Of a stretch of DNA of 26,107 nucleotides, positions 1-7,663 are shown piece after piece. The translations under genes and the position numbers were made by a program. The stretch's first letter is position 1, and each line of letters opens with the position of its first letter. The notes below the pieces were generated by a model, which had not been told where the DNA came from, ran no database searches, and saw nothing but the letters and a program-made list of their open reading frames with translations. Source of the stretch: Bin80 sp965207565 (lineage in GTDB: Bacteria > Bacteroidota > Rhodothermia > Rhodothermales > Bin80); the NCBI GenBank assembly GCA_965207565.1, contig CBDBMQ010000028.1:1-26107 (forward strand), in the 5' to 3' direction.

Positions 1-1207
1 GAGGTGAATCCTGTTCTGATACTGCACCGATCTGGTTTTTTGGAGTTTTTTCCGATAGAACTGTTGTAGCAAAGTCTTCTGGAGCCCAGTCCGTTTTTTT
101 TGAGCGCAGAAATGTAGTGGTAACCCAGTCTTCGGATACTTGAATCACCGGTTCGGCTATCCCATGTTCGTGGCAAAGATCACGAATACGGCGGATGCCA
201 GACCCGATATGCTCAACTGCATTCATTCGATATAGAAGATTGAACAGTAGTGGGTTCCTCGGAACACTTTTAACACCCAGATCGGCTTCGGTCATGCCAG
301 TCGGCAATCCACCAGGACTGACGATTTCAAGCCGATCCGAGAACAGATAGATCTGTATATTAGCAGTTGAACGATAGTTACGGTGGGCAAAAGCATTGAC
401 CACCGCTTCTCGAATTGCTTCTTTAGGAAGTTCAGGTCGTTCCTCTCGTTTTAGCTGTTTAATGATGAACTCAATATTGATCTTGGAGAGGATCCATGCC
501 ATTGTCTCATTGATCATTGAGTAGATGTCTCCGTGAAAATCACGGCGGTCAAGGATCTGTACTTTATCGGTGCCCATAAATAGACCGCACGAAATGTCCG
601 CACTGATATTGAACTTACGAATGTCTTTGGCCAGCAGCCAAGCACCAGCATTGGTGACTTGGGAATCTTCGTTGATCAGATTGAGGTTGTGCAAGGCAGT
701 TTCAGGTGCCATTTCGGCAGGGATATTGGCACGGGTTCTGAATAGGCCCCAAGTTTTTTCGTCTAGATCGGCGTCCAGAGAAAATTTATGGCAAATATTT
801 TCATCGAAGTGGATGAGACCCTCTTTGTCAAAGAACCTGCGGACTTCATCCCTTGACATTTGCTGGCTGTTTGTACCCTCCCGAGAATAAAATTTGCCTC
901 TAAACGAAAAAGGTTTTCCTCGTTGAGGCGGGACCCTGATACAGTATACAGGCTCTAAGCGCTCAATCTCTATGGTGATGGGGGGATCGGCCGAGCGTGC
1001 AATGTTCTGGATCTGGGATTTGAGGCGATTGCTGTCAGATATTCCAACGATGTCACCGTTATCCGAGACACCTAATAAAATCTCGCCACCTGACGAATTG
1101 GCAAATGCACAGATCTCTCTTCCAAGGTCAGACGTAACGGAGCGTTTAAACTCAATCGTAGTACTTTCACCCAGCGCGATAATTTCAGCAAGTTTGTCTT
1201 GGTTCAC
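1..1207 (-). CDS. AlbA_2/Schlafen-type ATP-binding protein (putative transcriptional regulator), partial at 3' end
   Basis: The reading frame is open from a GTG at 1207 down to the window edge, so the C-terminus is missing. Residues 13-21 (GESTTIEFK) followed by an FANSSGGEILLGVSDNG stretch are the AlbA_2 (divergent AAA_4) signature. Around residue 262 the run AIREAVVNAFAHRNY, followed by a segment reading YLFSDRLEIVSPGGLPTGM, matches the HATPase_c_4 ATP-binding domain of COG2865 proteins. Members of this family are usually annotated as transcriptional regulators or DNA-binding ATPases, and several sit in accessory or defence regions. I chose GTG because no ATG lies between the upstream in-frame stop and the AlbA_2 motif; the start is moderately sure. 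A run of five T on the coding strand near 907 looks like a possible frameshift at first glance but reads through in frame. Function beyond the domain assignment is unknown. Confidence 0.85.
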   Translation of the reverse strand, partial: MNQDKLAEIIALGESTTIEFKRSVTSDLGREICAFANSSGGEILLGVSDNGDIVGISDSNRLKSQIQNIARSADPPITIEIERLEPVYCIRVPPQRGKPFSFRGKFYSREGTNSQQMSRDEVRRFFDKEGLIHFDENICHKFSLDADLDEKTWGLFRTRANIPAEMAPETALHNLNLINEDSQVTNAGAWLLAKDIRKFNISADISCGLFMGTDKVQILDRRDFHGDIYSMINETMAWILSKINIEFIIKQLKREERPELPKEAIREAVVNAFAHRNYRSTANIQIYLFSDRLEIVSPGGLPTGMTEADLGVKSVPRNPLLFNLLYRMNAVEHIGSGIRRIRDLCHEHGIAEPVIQVSEDWVTTTFLRSKKTDWAPEDFATTVLSEKTPKNQIGAVSEQDSP

Positions 1208-1404
1208 GCTTTTTCTGCCAGGATTGATGAGTATGGGGCCGCAGGCGTTATGACGAAGCTCTTAACAGATTGGCCAAGAACTGTGGAGCAGGTTCCCACG
1301 GATATTGGATCTCCCGCATTCTAATACTATTCTATTCAATGAGGTAGGTGTCGTTAAGCCAAGGCGGGTTCTATCCGTAAAGATCATGAGACGGTAGAGA
1401 GAAG
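1208..1404. other. Intergenic stretch without recognisable gene
   Basis: This roughly 200-bp stretch lies between the tRNA-Asn 3' end and the AlbA_2 gene start. I see no convincing ORF, repeat or terminator here. It must carry the 5' control region of the AlbA_2 gene unless that gene is read through from the tRNA. Confidence 0.5.
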
Positions 1405-1476
1405 CTCCCCGGGTAGGACTCGAACCTACAACCCTGCGGTTAACAGCCGCATGCTCTACCATTGAGCTACCGAGGA
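1405..1476 (-). tRNA. tRNA-Asn (anticodon GTT)
   Basis: Read on the minus strand, the acceptor stem TCCTCGG pairs with CCGGGGA next to the discriminator base G at 1405. The anticodon stem TGCGG/CCGCA encloses the loop CTGTTAA, giving anticodon GTT. The T-arm contains GGTTCGAGTCC. The 72-nt length is normal. CCA is not encoded. It is transcribed divergently from the tRNA-Leu gene about 90 bp away. Confidence 0.95.
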
Positions 1477-1496
1477 AACGCCCCGCTAACCATTTT

Positions 1497-1508
1497 ATGA
1501 TGCATCAT
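1497..1508. repeat. 12-bp perfect palindrome between the divergent tRNA genes
   Basis: The sequence ATGATGCATCAT is its own reverse complement and sits in the roughly 90-bp gap between the two divergent tRNA genes. It could be an operator for a dimeric regulator or chance. No second copy was noticed in the window. Confidence 0.4.
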
Positions 1509-1568
1509 GTTCCATCTACAGAGGCTCATGGGGAAACTTTGGCCTACAAAATGGTATCACGCCCATCA

Positions 1569-1652
1569 GCCCTGGTGGCGGAACTGGTAGACGCGCAGCA
1601 TTCAGGATGCTGTGCCCATACGGGCGTGGAGGTTCGAGTCCTCTCCAGGGCA
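1569..1652 (+). tRNA. tRNA-Leu (anticodon CAG)
   Basis: The acceptor stem GCCCTGG pairs with CCAGGGC, followed by discriminator A at 1652. The anticodon loop TTCAGGA gives CAG. A long variable arm (GTGCCCATACGGGCGT region) marks this as a class II tRNA, and the T-arm GGTTCGAGTCC is intact. The 3' CCA is not encoded as such, since the genomic sequence continues CCCA. At 84 nt the length is right for tRNA-Leu. Confidence 0.95.
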
Positions 1653-1661
1653 CCCACAAAA

Positions 1662-1688
1662 CAGGCAGGGTATACCCGTATAGGCCTG
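1662..1688 (+). other. Hairpin-forming sequence between tRNA-Leu and lepA
   Basis: CAGGC at 1662-1666 can pair with GCCTG at 1684-1688, and the interior holds the palindrome GGGTATACCC. There is no T-run, so it is not a classical terminator. It may act in tRNA 3' processing or be incidental. Confidence 0.3.
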
Positions 1689-1770
1689 AATCATTGGCAA
1701 GCTTTTGAGCATTGACGCCACAAAATTATTTGATCCTCAACGTGGCGACCCCGGGTTGCGAATCAGTTGT

Positions 1771-3576
1771 ATGACCTCACATAAGAGTTGTATCCGCAAC
1801 TTTTGCATTATCGCGCATATTGATCACGGCAAAAGTACGCTTGCTGACCGGTTTCTTGAGATTACCGGTACGGTTGAAAAGCGCGACATGCAGGACCAGG
1901 TACTGGACTCCATGGACCTGGAGCGTGAGCGTGGTATTACCATCAAAAGCCATGCGATCCAAATGACGTATAAGGCTAGGGACGGACGGGAATATACCCT
2001 GAACCTGATTGATACGCCGGGACATGTTGATTTTACCTATGAGGTATCCCGTGCACTCAAAGCCTGTGAAGGTGCAATTCTAGTCGTGGATGCAGCACAA
2101 GGGATTGAAGCACAGACCATCAGTAATCTATATTTGGCCCTGGATAATGACCTGGAGATCATTCCCGTCCTCAACAAAGTGGATTTGCCGGGGGCCCGGC
2201 CCGATGTGGTTGCAATGTCCATTGAGAGCCTGATTGGCGAGCCGGCGGAAGATGTACTCTGTATCAGTGCAAAGACCGGCGAGGGAATTTCGGAACTTCT
2301 GGAGACTGTGATTCAGCGCGTTCCTGCTCCAGAAGGCGAATCAGATGGCCCACTGCAGGCACTGATTTTTGATTCAATCTTTAACCAGTATCGTGGTGCA
2401 GTCGCTTATGTGCGCATCTTTCAGGGCATGCTTCGCAAACGGGAGCCAATCAGATTTATGGTGACTGGTCAGGAATATCTCGCTGAGGAAATTGGTGTGC
2501 TCAGATTGGGGATGCAGCCAACGGACGAATTGAGGGCCGGAGATGTCGGATATGTAATCGGGTCTATCAAAGATGTCCGACACACACGCGTAGGGGATAC
2601 GATCACTCATGCACGCCAGCCCGCAGATGCTGCAATTGCAGGATTCAGGGAGGTAAAGCCAATGGTGTTCTCGGGCGTGTATCCCACCAGTACAGAAGAT
2701 TTTGAAGACCTTCGTGCATCCCTGGAACGCCTGCAACTCAATGATTCTGCCATTGAGTATGAACCTGAAACTTCGGTAGCACTGGGATTCGGGTTTCGGG
2801 TTGGGTTCCTAGGATTGCTCCATATGGAAATCGTACAGGAACGATTGGACAGAGAATTCAATCTGGATATTATTACAACCCTGCCGAATGTGAAGTATGA
2901 GATCACAACCAGTGATGGAAAGATTGAAATCATTGAAAATCCCAACAAGGTGCCATCGGCAGGTAGACTAGATTATATCAAAGAACCGTTTGTAAAAGCG
3001 GAGATCATTTGCCCGACAGAGTACATCGGAAATATTATGAACCTTTGCACCGATCGAAGAGGTGAGTTTGTCAACCAGACCTATCTCGGGACCGAGCGGG
3101 CTACACTGGAATACCAACTGCCTTTGGCGGAAATTGTCTTTGATTTCTATGACAAGCTCAAGAGCATTTCCCGGGGGTATGCATCTTTTGATTATGAATT
3201 TTCCGGTTATCAACGTAGCGATCTGGTAAAGCTTGACGTACTGATTAATGGGGATCCTGTGGATGCACTTAGTGCAATTGTTCACCGGGACAAAGCCTAT
3301 GAGATGGGACGGAAACTCACCGCTAAACTAAAGGATCTCATTCCGCGTCAAATGTTTGAGGTTGCGATTCAGGCAGCCATTGGAAGCCGCATCATTGCAC
3401 GGACAACGGTCAAGGCGGTCCGCAAGGACGTAACGGCCAAGTGCTACGGAGGCGATATCACAAGAAAGCGCAAGCTTTTAGAAAAGCAGAAAGAGGGAAA
3501 AAAACGTATGAAGCAGGTTGGTAGTGTTGAAGTGCCGCAGGAAGCATTTCTGGCGGTACTCTCAATGGAGAATTAA
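1771..3576 (+). CDS. lepA: Elongation factor 4 (LepA), translational GTPase
   Basis: LepA is a ribosome-associated GTPase that can back-translocate or remodel stalled ribosomes. The 601-aa product has the usual family length. Motifs in order are the P-loop AHIDHGKST (residues 15-23), DTPGHVDF (G3), NKVD (G4) and SAK (G5), followed by the EF-G-like domains and the LepA-specific C-terminal domain ending in VEVPQEAFLAVL. I placed the start at ATG 1771 because CIRNFCIIAHIDHGKST matches the family N-terminus; the frame is open upstream to a TTG at 1705, which would add 22 unrelated residues. No strong Shine-Dalgarno precedes it. It heads a gene run with a secreted protein and lepB; lepA-lepB adjacency is also known from Escherichia coli. 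Confidence 0.97.
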   Translation: MTSHKSCIRNFCIIAHIDHGKSTLADRFLEITGTVEKRDMQDQVLDSMDLERERGITIKSHAIQMTYKARDGREYTLNLIDTPGHVDFTYEVSRALKACEGAILVVDAAQGIEAQTISNLYLALDNDLEIIPVLNKVDLPGARPDVVAMSIESLIGEPAEDVLCISAKTGEGISELLETVIQRVPAPEGESDGPLQALIFDSIFNQYRGAVAYVRIFQGMLRKREPIRFMVTGQEYLAEEIGVLRLGMQPTDELRAGDVGYVIGSIKDVRHTRVGDTITHARQPADAAIAGFREVKPMVFSGVYPTSTEDFEDLRASLERLQLNDSAIEYEPETSVALGFGFRVGFLGLLHMEIVQERLDREFNLDIITTLPNVKYEITTSDGKIEIIENPNKVPSAGRLDYIKEPFVKAEIICPTEYIGNIMNLCTDRRGEFVNQTYLGTERATLEYQLPLAEIVFDFYDKLKSISRGYASFDYEFSGYQRSDLVKLDVLINGDPVDALSAIVHRDKAYEMGRKLTAKLKDLIPRQMFEVAIQAAIGSRIIARTTVKAVRKDVTAKCYGGDITRKRKLLEKQKEGKKRMKQVGSVEVPQEAFLAVLSMEN

Positions 3577-3580
3577 CGCA

Positions 3581-4387
3581 ATGGGCCGCAGCACCTTCGT
3601 CGTATTGATCCTCTTTACCTGCGTATCACATGTCTATGCGCAAAGTAGGCGGATTACCTGGGATCAGTTGGGCCTTGTTTACGCAGAGGCAAGATCCCAA
3701 ATACTTTATCAGGCATATATTGAGTCGAACGGAGAGTATGTCCACCCCCTTGACCTAGCCCGATCACAGGTAGCCAGTGATTCGCTTTTGGATTGGATCG
3801 CAGAAACGATGGGACTGCGCGAGAAAGTGCCACCTCCTGTATTTCGAGGCGAAATTCATACGTGGGAGGTTATTTCCCTGACGGATGAACCGGACGGGCT
3901 GGCACAATTTGAAGATGTGCAGTGGTCCTACCTGGGCAATAATTTTTTTACGCCGATGGACACGGTGGGCACCTCTGAAATACGAGCTCATTTGGAGGCG
4001 TATTTTGGCTCACCAACGCAAACGGTTGTGGAAATAAAACAGGAGGATCATTTCCCCAAGGATGACTATAGTCAGTTTGAATATTGGTTTGTAGTCAATG
4101 ATTCAATTCCAATGATCGTCATGGATGTGGGGGGACCCTTTGATCGTGGTGTTATTGTGGCCACAGATCATCGGTTTCGTTCGCTCCTCTATCGTATGCG
4201 GCGCTCGCTTCTGGGTGCGGCGATACGCCGAAGTGAGCCGGTACCCTATGTAGATTACTATTATCACCGGCTTGCAGAGAAGTGGTATTTAACGGGATTC
4301 AACGGTGCAGAGTATTTTATTCGTGAAATTTTCGAGCCAGATCTTAAACCTGGGAGGCCGGATCAACGTTTATTGCAGGGTCAATGA
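3581..4387 (+). CDS. Secreted protein of unknown function between lepA and lepB
   Basis: The 268-aa product starts with a clear signal peptide, MGRSTFVVLILFTCVSHVYAQ, with likely cleavage near AQ. I do not recognise a domain in the mature part, which is rich in aromatic and acidic residues and ends with the segment YYYHRLAEKWYLTGFNGAEYF. ATG 3581 was chosen over upstream in-frame codons because it begins the signal peptide and has GGAG at 3567-3570, about 10 nt upstream and overlapping the end of lepA. Only 4 nt separate it from the lepA stop, and lepB starts 18 nt after it, so the three genes are probably co-transcribed. An envelope role is inferred from the signal peptide only. Confidence 0.85.
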   Translation: MGRSTFVVLILFTCVSHVYAQSRRITWDQLGLVYAEARSQILYQAYIESNGEYVHPLDLARSQVASDSLLDWIAETMGLREKVPPPVFRGEIHTWEVISLTDEPDGLAQFEDVQWSYLGNNFFTPMDTVGTSEIRAHLEAYFGSPTQTVVEIKQEDHFPKDDYSQFEYWFVVNDSIPMIVMDVGGPFDRGVIVATDHRFRSLLYRMRRSLLGAAIRRSEPVPYVDYYYHRLAEKWYLTGFNGAEYFIREIFEPDLKPGRPDQRLLQGQ

Positions 4388-4405
4388 TCAAAGAACAAAG
4401 AGCTT

Positions 4406-5545
4406 ATGTCGGAATCATCTGAAAGGAAGCATCGGCGGAAACAACGCGCAGCAGAGCGGGCTCAACGCCGCGGTACGCCTGTGGAAAAGAAGAAAAAGGG
4501 ACCAATCCGTGAGTGGTTGGATGCTATCGTGTTCGCGATCATCTTTATGGTCATTCTGAGGGCGGTTTTCTTTGATCTGTTCCGGATTCCCACCCCTTCC
4601 ATGGAGAAAAGTTTACTGGTTGGAGATTATATCGTCGTGTCCAAAATTCACTACGGTATGAGATCGCCCATGACGCTGGGGATTCCCTTTACACCGATCT
4701 ATCTGCGTGGACTTGAACTTCCCTGGACCCGGTTCCCCGGATTCACCGCTCCGAAGCGCTTTGACACAGTTGTCTTCAACTGGCCAGTTGATGAGGGCAA
4801 GCCGGTTGACCGAAAGACATACTACATTAAGCGGATCATCGGCATGCCGGGGGATACACTTTCAATCGTTGACAAGGTGGTGCACGTGAATAGCGATACC
4901 TTACTCTTCAAGGAGACGACAGAACCTTTGAAAGACACCATGCAGCACCTCTGGTTTGTCTACAAAGAGGACCCCCGTGTCCGGCTTCCCAGTGCCCGGT
5001 TGAGGGAATTAGGAATTTCGGAAGCGTTCCCCACGATGAATCCCACAATAGAGCGTATTCAGGCTACGAAAGCTGCGGCAGAAGCAGTCGCTGGTTGGGA
5101 CTATGTAACGGAGGTTCGCCCGGTGATTCGGGGAACACGTCCCAATCAGGGCATTTCTCTTTATCCCGCAAACGCAAACAATTCTACGGATAATTTTGCG
5201 CCACTGGTCATTCCTGGAAAGGGTAGGACGGTGAATCTGACCGCTGAAAATTGGCCGGTCTACCAGTCGGTAATCACCGACTATGAAGGGCAGCCCGCAT
5301 CCCTGGCCGGAGATCGTATTCTCATTAATGGCCAAGTGCGGGATACCTACACGTTTAGCCAGGATTACTACTTCGTCATGGGAGATAACCGGGACAATTC
5401 CGAGGACAGCCGCTTCTGGGGATTCGTCCCCATGGATCATGTTGTGGGTCGTGCGGTCGCAATCTATTTCTCATGGAATAGCCAGGGGAGCCCATTCCTG
5501 ATTGGCCAGATCCGCGGCAACAGAATGTTTCGTGCAATTCAATAA
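4406..5545 (+). CDS. lepB: Signal peptidase I
   Basis: This inner-membrane serine protease removes signal peptides from exported proteins. The 379-aa product has a basic N-terminal tail, one membrane segment (about residues 38-55), and the catalytic Ser65 in RIPTPSMEKSL. The general-base Lys142 lies in YYIKRIIGMPGD, and the C-terminal box GDNRDNSEDSRFWGFVP starts at residue 326. The spacing from Lys142 to GDNRD (about 184 residues) is longer than in E. coli LepB, so there is an extra insertion in the periplasmic domain, as I recall for Bacteroidota enzymes. It follows lepA and the secreted protein in the same direction. Confidence 0.96.
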   Translation: MSESSERKHRRKQRAAERAQRRGTPVEKKKKGPIREWLDAIVFAIIFMVILRAVFFDLFRIPTPSMEKSLLVGDYIVVSKIHYGMRSPMTLGIPFTPIYLRGLELPWTRFPGFTAPKRFDTVVFNWPVDEGKPVDRKTYYIKRIIGMPGDTLSIVDKVVHVNSDTLLFKETTEPLKDTMQHLWFVYKEDPRVRLPSARLRELGISEAFPTMNPTIERIQATKAAAEAVAGWDYVTEVRPVIRGTRPNQGISLYPANANNSTDNFAPLVIPGKGRTVNLTAENWPVYQSVITDYEGQPASLAGDRILINGQVRDTYTFSQDYYFVMGDNRDNSEDSRFWGFVPMDHVVGRAVAIYFSWNSQGSPFLIGQIRGNRMFRAIQ

Positions 5546-5561
5546 TTATTGGTGCTTATTG

Positions 5562-5580
5562 GGTAAGATGTAACCTTACC
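5562..5580. other. Short hairpin between convergent lepB and the restriction-modification gene
   Basis: GGTAAG at 5562-5567 pairs with CTTACC at 5575-5580 around a 7-nt loop. It lies in the 58-bp gap between convergent genes, where a bidirectional terminator would be expected. No T-run follows on either strand, so a terminator role is only possible. Confidence 0.3.
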
Positions 5581-5603
5581 GTAGACTGGAGAGGTGTTGT
5601 TGG

Positions 5604-7384
5604 TCAGGGGGATATATGGTTGGGGAGTATCTCTTGTACCAGCTTATTAATCTCCTCAAACGTACCATCCTCAGCAAGCTGTTTACGGATGCGATTGGAC
5701 GCTGCTTTTTGGTCAACGAGCAGGTTCATCTTTTTGATTGTCTTCTCTGCTTTCTTTCCCCATTTCGAGAGTTTCCGGTGAGTACTATTCTCCTCGTCCC
5801 ACGCAGGAATAGGCACATTTTTCCACGGAGACTTGTGAAAATGTCGGCCACTGGTACGAGCGTCCCGAAAGGCCTTTTCAAGGCAGGGTGCGTTCAGTAC
5901 AGTCATCAGATAACGTGCTTCCTTGTGGCTAGCCATCTTTTGATAGTACACACCTGAGTCCATCACAGCTTTACCCACTTGGATGCACGAAGCACGCATT
6001 ATATCCCCACTCGCAGGATAGACTACCAGCCAGCCGGTCTGGGACTGTAGTGGCAACTGCCGTGACAGTTTATTACTGTAATTTATCTGTGCCAGAAGAT
6101 ACTTGGGGGTATTTCCACCCAGCCCTCTATGTTCCTGGTAAAGATTATCAAGCTCTCTCCAAAAGTCGTTCTCCCTCGCTTTTTCTTGGGAGTTGAGTAA
6201 GTACCCTCCCACACCACAAGGTACGATAACCGTCCGCAATTCCGTTTTCCTTGTTAAGAATGGGAGTAATGACCCAGAGTTCAGCAGTGGCAACAGCCAA
6301 TTCACAGGAACCTCGCCTGATTTGGTGGACACTTTTTTCCATTTGCCTTTGTCGGATTTTGCGGTCTTCACGTACCTTGTGCCTGGCTTGCTCCCTGCGT
6401 TGCATATCTCCACTGTGGTCAACACCTTTGGTGTGATTGTAGCCCCCTGTCGCCACCCTTCTGGTCTATAGTCGGACTGAGCTGCGGTGAAGCGATCTGA
6501 CTCTTTCCAATCAAGCAACGATTGCGCCTCCTCCCACGACATGGATGCTTCGGGCGTTGGGCCTGCACATTCCGCTTTTAGCTCTGTACTTTTGCCCAGA
6601 GATGACTTGTGAATCTCAAAGATCACACAACTGCGTCTGGCATCTCCTCCGCCAAAGACCTTCGCTGAGGAAAAATCAAGAATCTGAGAAATATATTCCT
6701 CATGTATTTTTCGAAAATTTTTCCAGTTCCCAGCCCGTATGGCTGACGCCTTCGTAACCCATGCCGCAGGATCCGTCTTTGGCTGATTGAGGTAAGAACT
6801 GCGGGCGTGGCAAATGAATAGTTGCGCAATATCAAAATGCGGTGCCTGCTTTCCTCCAACCCAAAGATTGTCATCTAATTGGTCTCCTTTGCCCGCGGCG
6901 CTTTCAAGCTCTCTTTTTCTATCTTGAACTTGGATATTCGCCAGTTTTACCCATGGTGGGTTAGCTACGATTCGGTTAACCTTGCGTCTCGCCAGCCGGT
7001 CGGGTCCGAGAATATTCTGAATGTACCATGTCCAGACCGAATTGCCTTCTTCTTTTATGATTTTCGTGAGGGATTTGTGAAGTTCAATGATCTTGCTCTC
7101 CACATCCTTCATAGCCATTCCTATATCGGCGGGTACTGGATCGTCCTTCATGGCTGCTTCCACGATTCGTGGGAGCATACCTGGAAACCCCTGGTGGTCG
7201 GAAAATTCTCTTGGGATACGTATCTCATGTCCCCTTGGTGAACGTATCAGGATTTCTCCGTTCTCGGGAGCGAACAAGCTGTTCTCGTCAGTCTGACGCA
7301 GCATCAGGGCATCTCCTTGATATATTGCTATGCCCGCCAAACCCAAAGAAGGCAAAGTGGGTAGTGCACGCAACAGGGTAGCGC
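5604..7384 (-). pseudogene. 3' fragment of restriction-modification enzyme (N6-adenine methyltransferase, Eco57I/type IIG-like)
   Basis: This is the C-terminal 60% of a gene whose 5' part lies at 12366-13591. Motif IV, NPPW (residues 138-141 of this fragment, about 556-559 of the rebuilt protein), is the catalytic signature of N6-adenine methyltransferases; IYQGDAL precedes it. The C-terminal part, including SGRHFHKSPWKNVPIP, resembles the TaqI/Eco57I-type specificity region. A TTG at 7373 allows an ORF call of 589 aa, but that codon is an internal Leu (residue 419) of the original protein. Upstream of it the frame runs into IS-A at about 7384. On its own the fragment lacks the AdoMet-binding motif I and the nuclease domain and is very probably inactive. 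Confidence 0.9.
7376..7384. repeat. Target-site duplication of IS-A, left copy
   Basis: GGGTAGCGC here is repeated exactly at the other end of the element (10012-10020). Both copies are coding sequence of the interrupted restriction-modification gene. Confidence 0.85.
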
Positions 7385-7420
7385 TGCCTTGTACTCAGAA
7401 AAAAGACTGGACAATGGGGG
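7384..7420. repeat. IS-A left terminal inverted repeat
   Basis: The run from CTGCCTTGTAC to GGACAATGG matches the reverse complement of 9975-10011 at 23 of the first 34 positions. The two best blocks are the outer TGTAC and the inner GACAATGG. Confidence 0.8.
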
Positions 7421-7655
7421 TTCTTCGGTTTATGTAGGCGAATTTTCCTGAGTTCTTGTCCGACAAGGTACGACCGATTTCGCGCATTTTTCTGAGGTTG
7501 AGCGTCTGGCACTGCGATTTTCCGTGTTTTTCGCGTTCTGGAACAAGCGAGATCTCGCAGACACGACATTCTTCTGTAGCCTGCACACAGCAAGGGTATG
7601 AAGCTTTCGGGCGCTCAGGGAGGGAACAGCAGATCAGGAGGGAGCAATGGAGCAC
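7395..7655 (-). CDS. Possible small Cys-rich ORF in the IS-A tail
   Basis: An 86-codon frame starts at a GTG 9 nt after the transposase stop and ends inside the terminal repeat. The product is Cys-rich (ICCSLPER, CCVQATEECRVC) and basic toward the C-terminus (LRKMREIGRTL). I do not recognise it. It could be a passenger gene or a translated non-coding tail. The lack of an ATG and of a known domain argue for caution. Confidence 0.22.
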   Translation of the reverse strand: MLHCSLLICCSLPERPKASYPCCVQATEECRVCEISLVPEREKHGKSQCQTLNLRKMREIGRTLSDKNSGKFAYINRRTPIVQSFF

Positions 7656-7663
7656 GTTGGCTG

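Noticed and set aside
901..925. Apparent frameshift in the AlbA_2 gene at a T-run
   Set aside because: A recount shows five T, which keeps KPFSFRGKFYSREGTNS in frame.
570..1253. Two plus-strand ORFs (106 and 93 codons)
   Set aside because: They lie opposite the AlbA_2/HATPase gene, whose minus-strand translation matches known motifs throughout.
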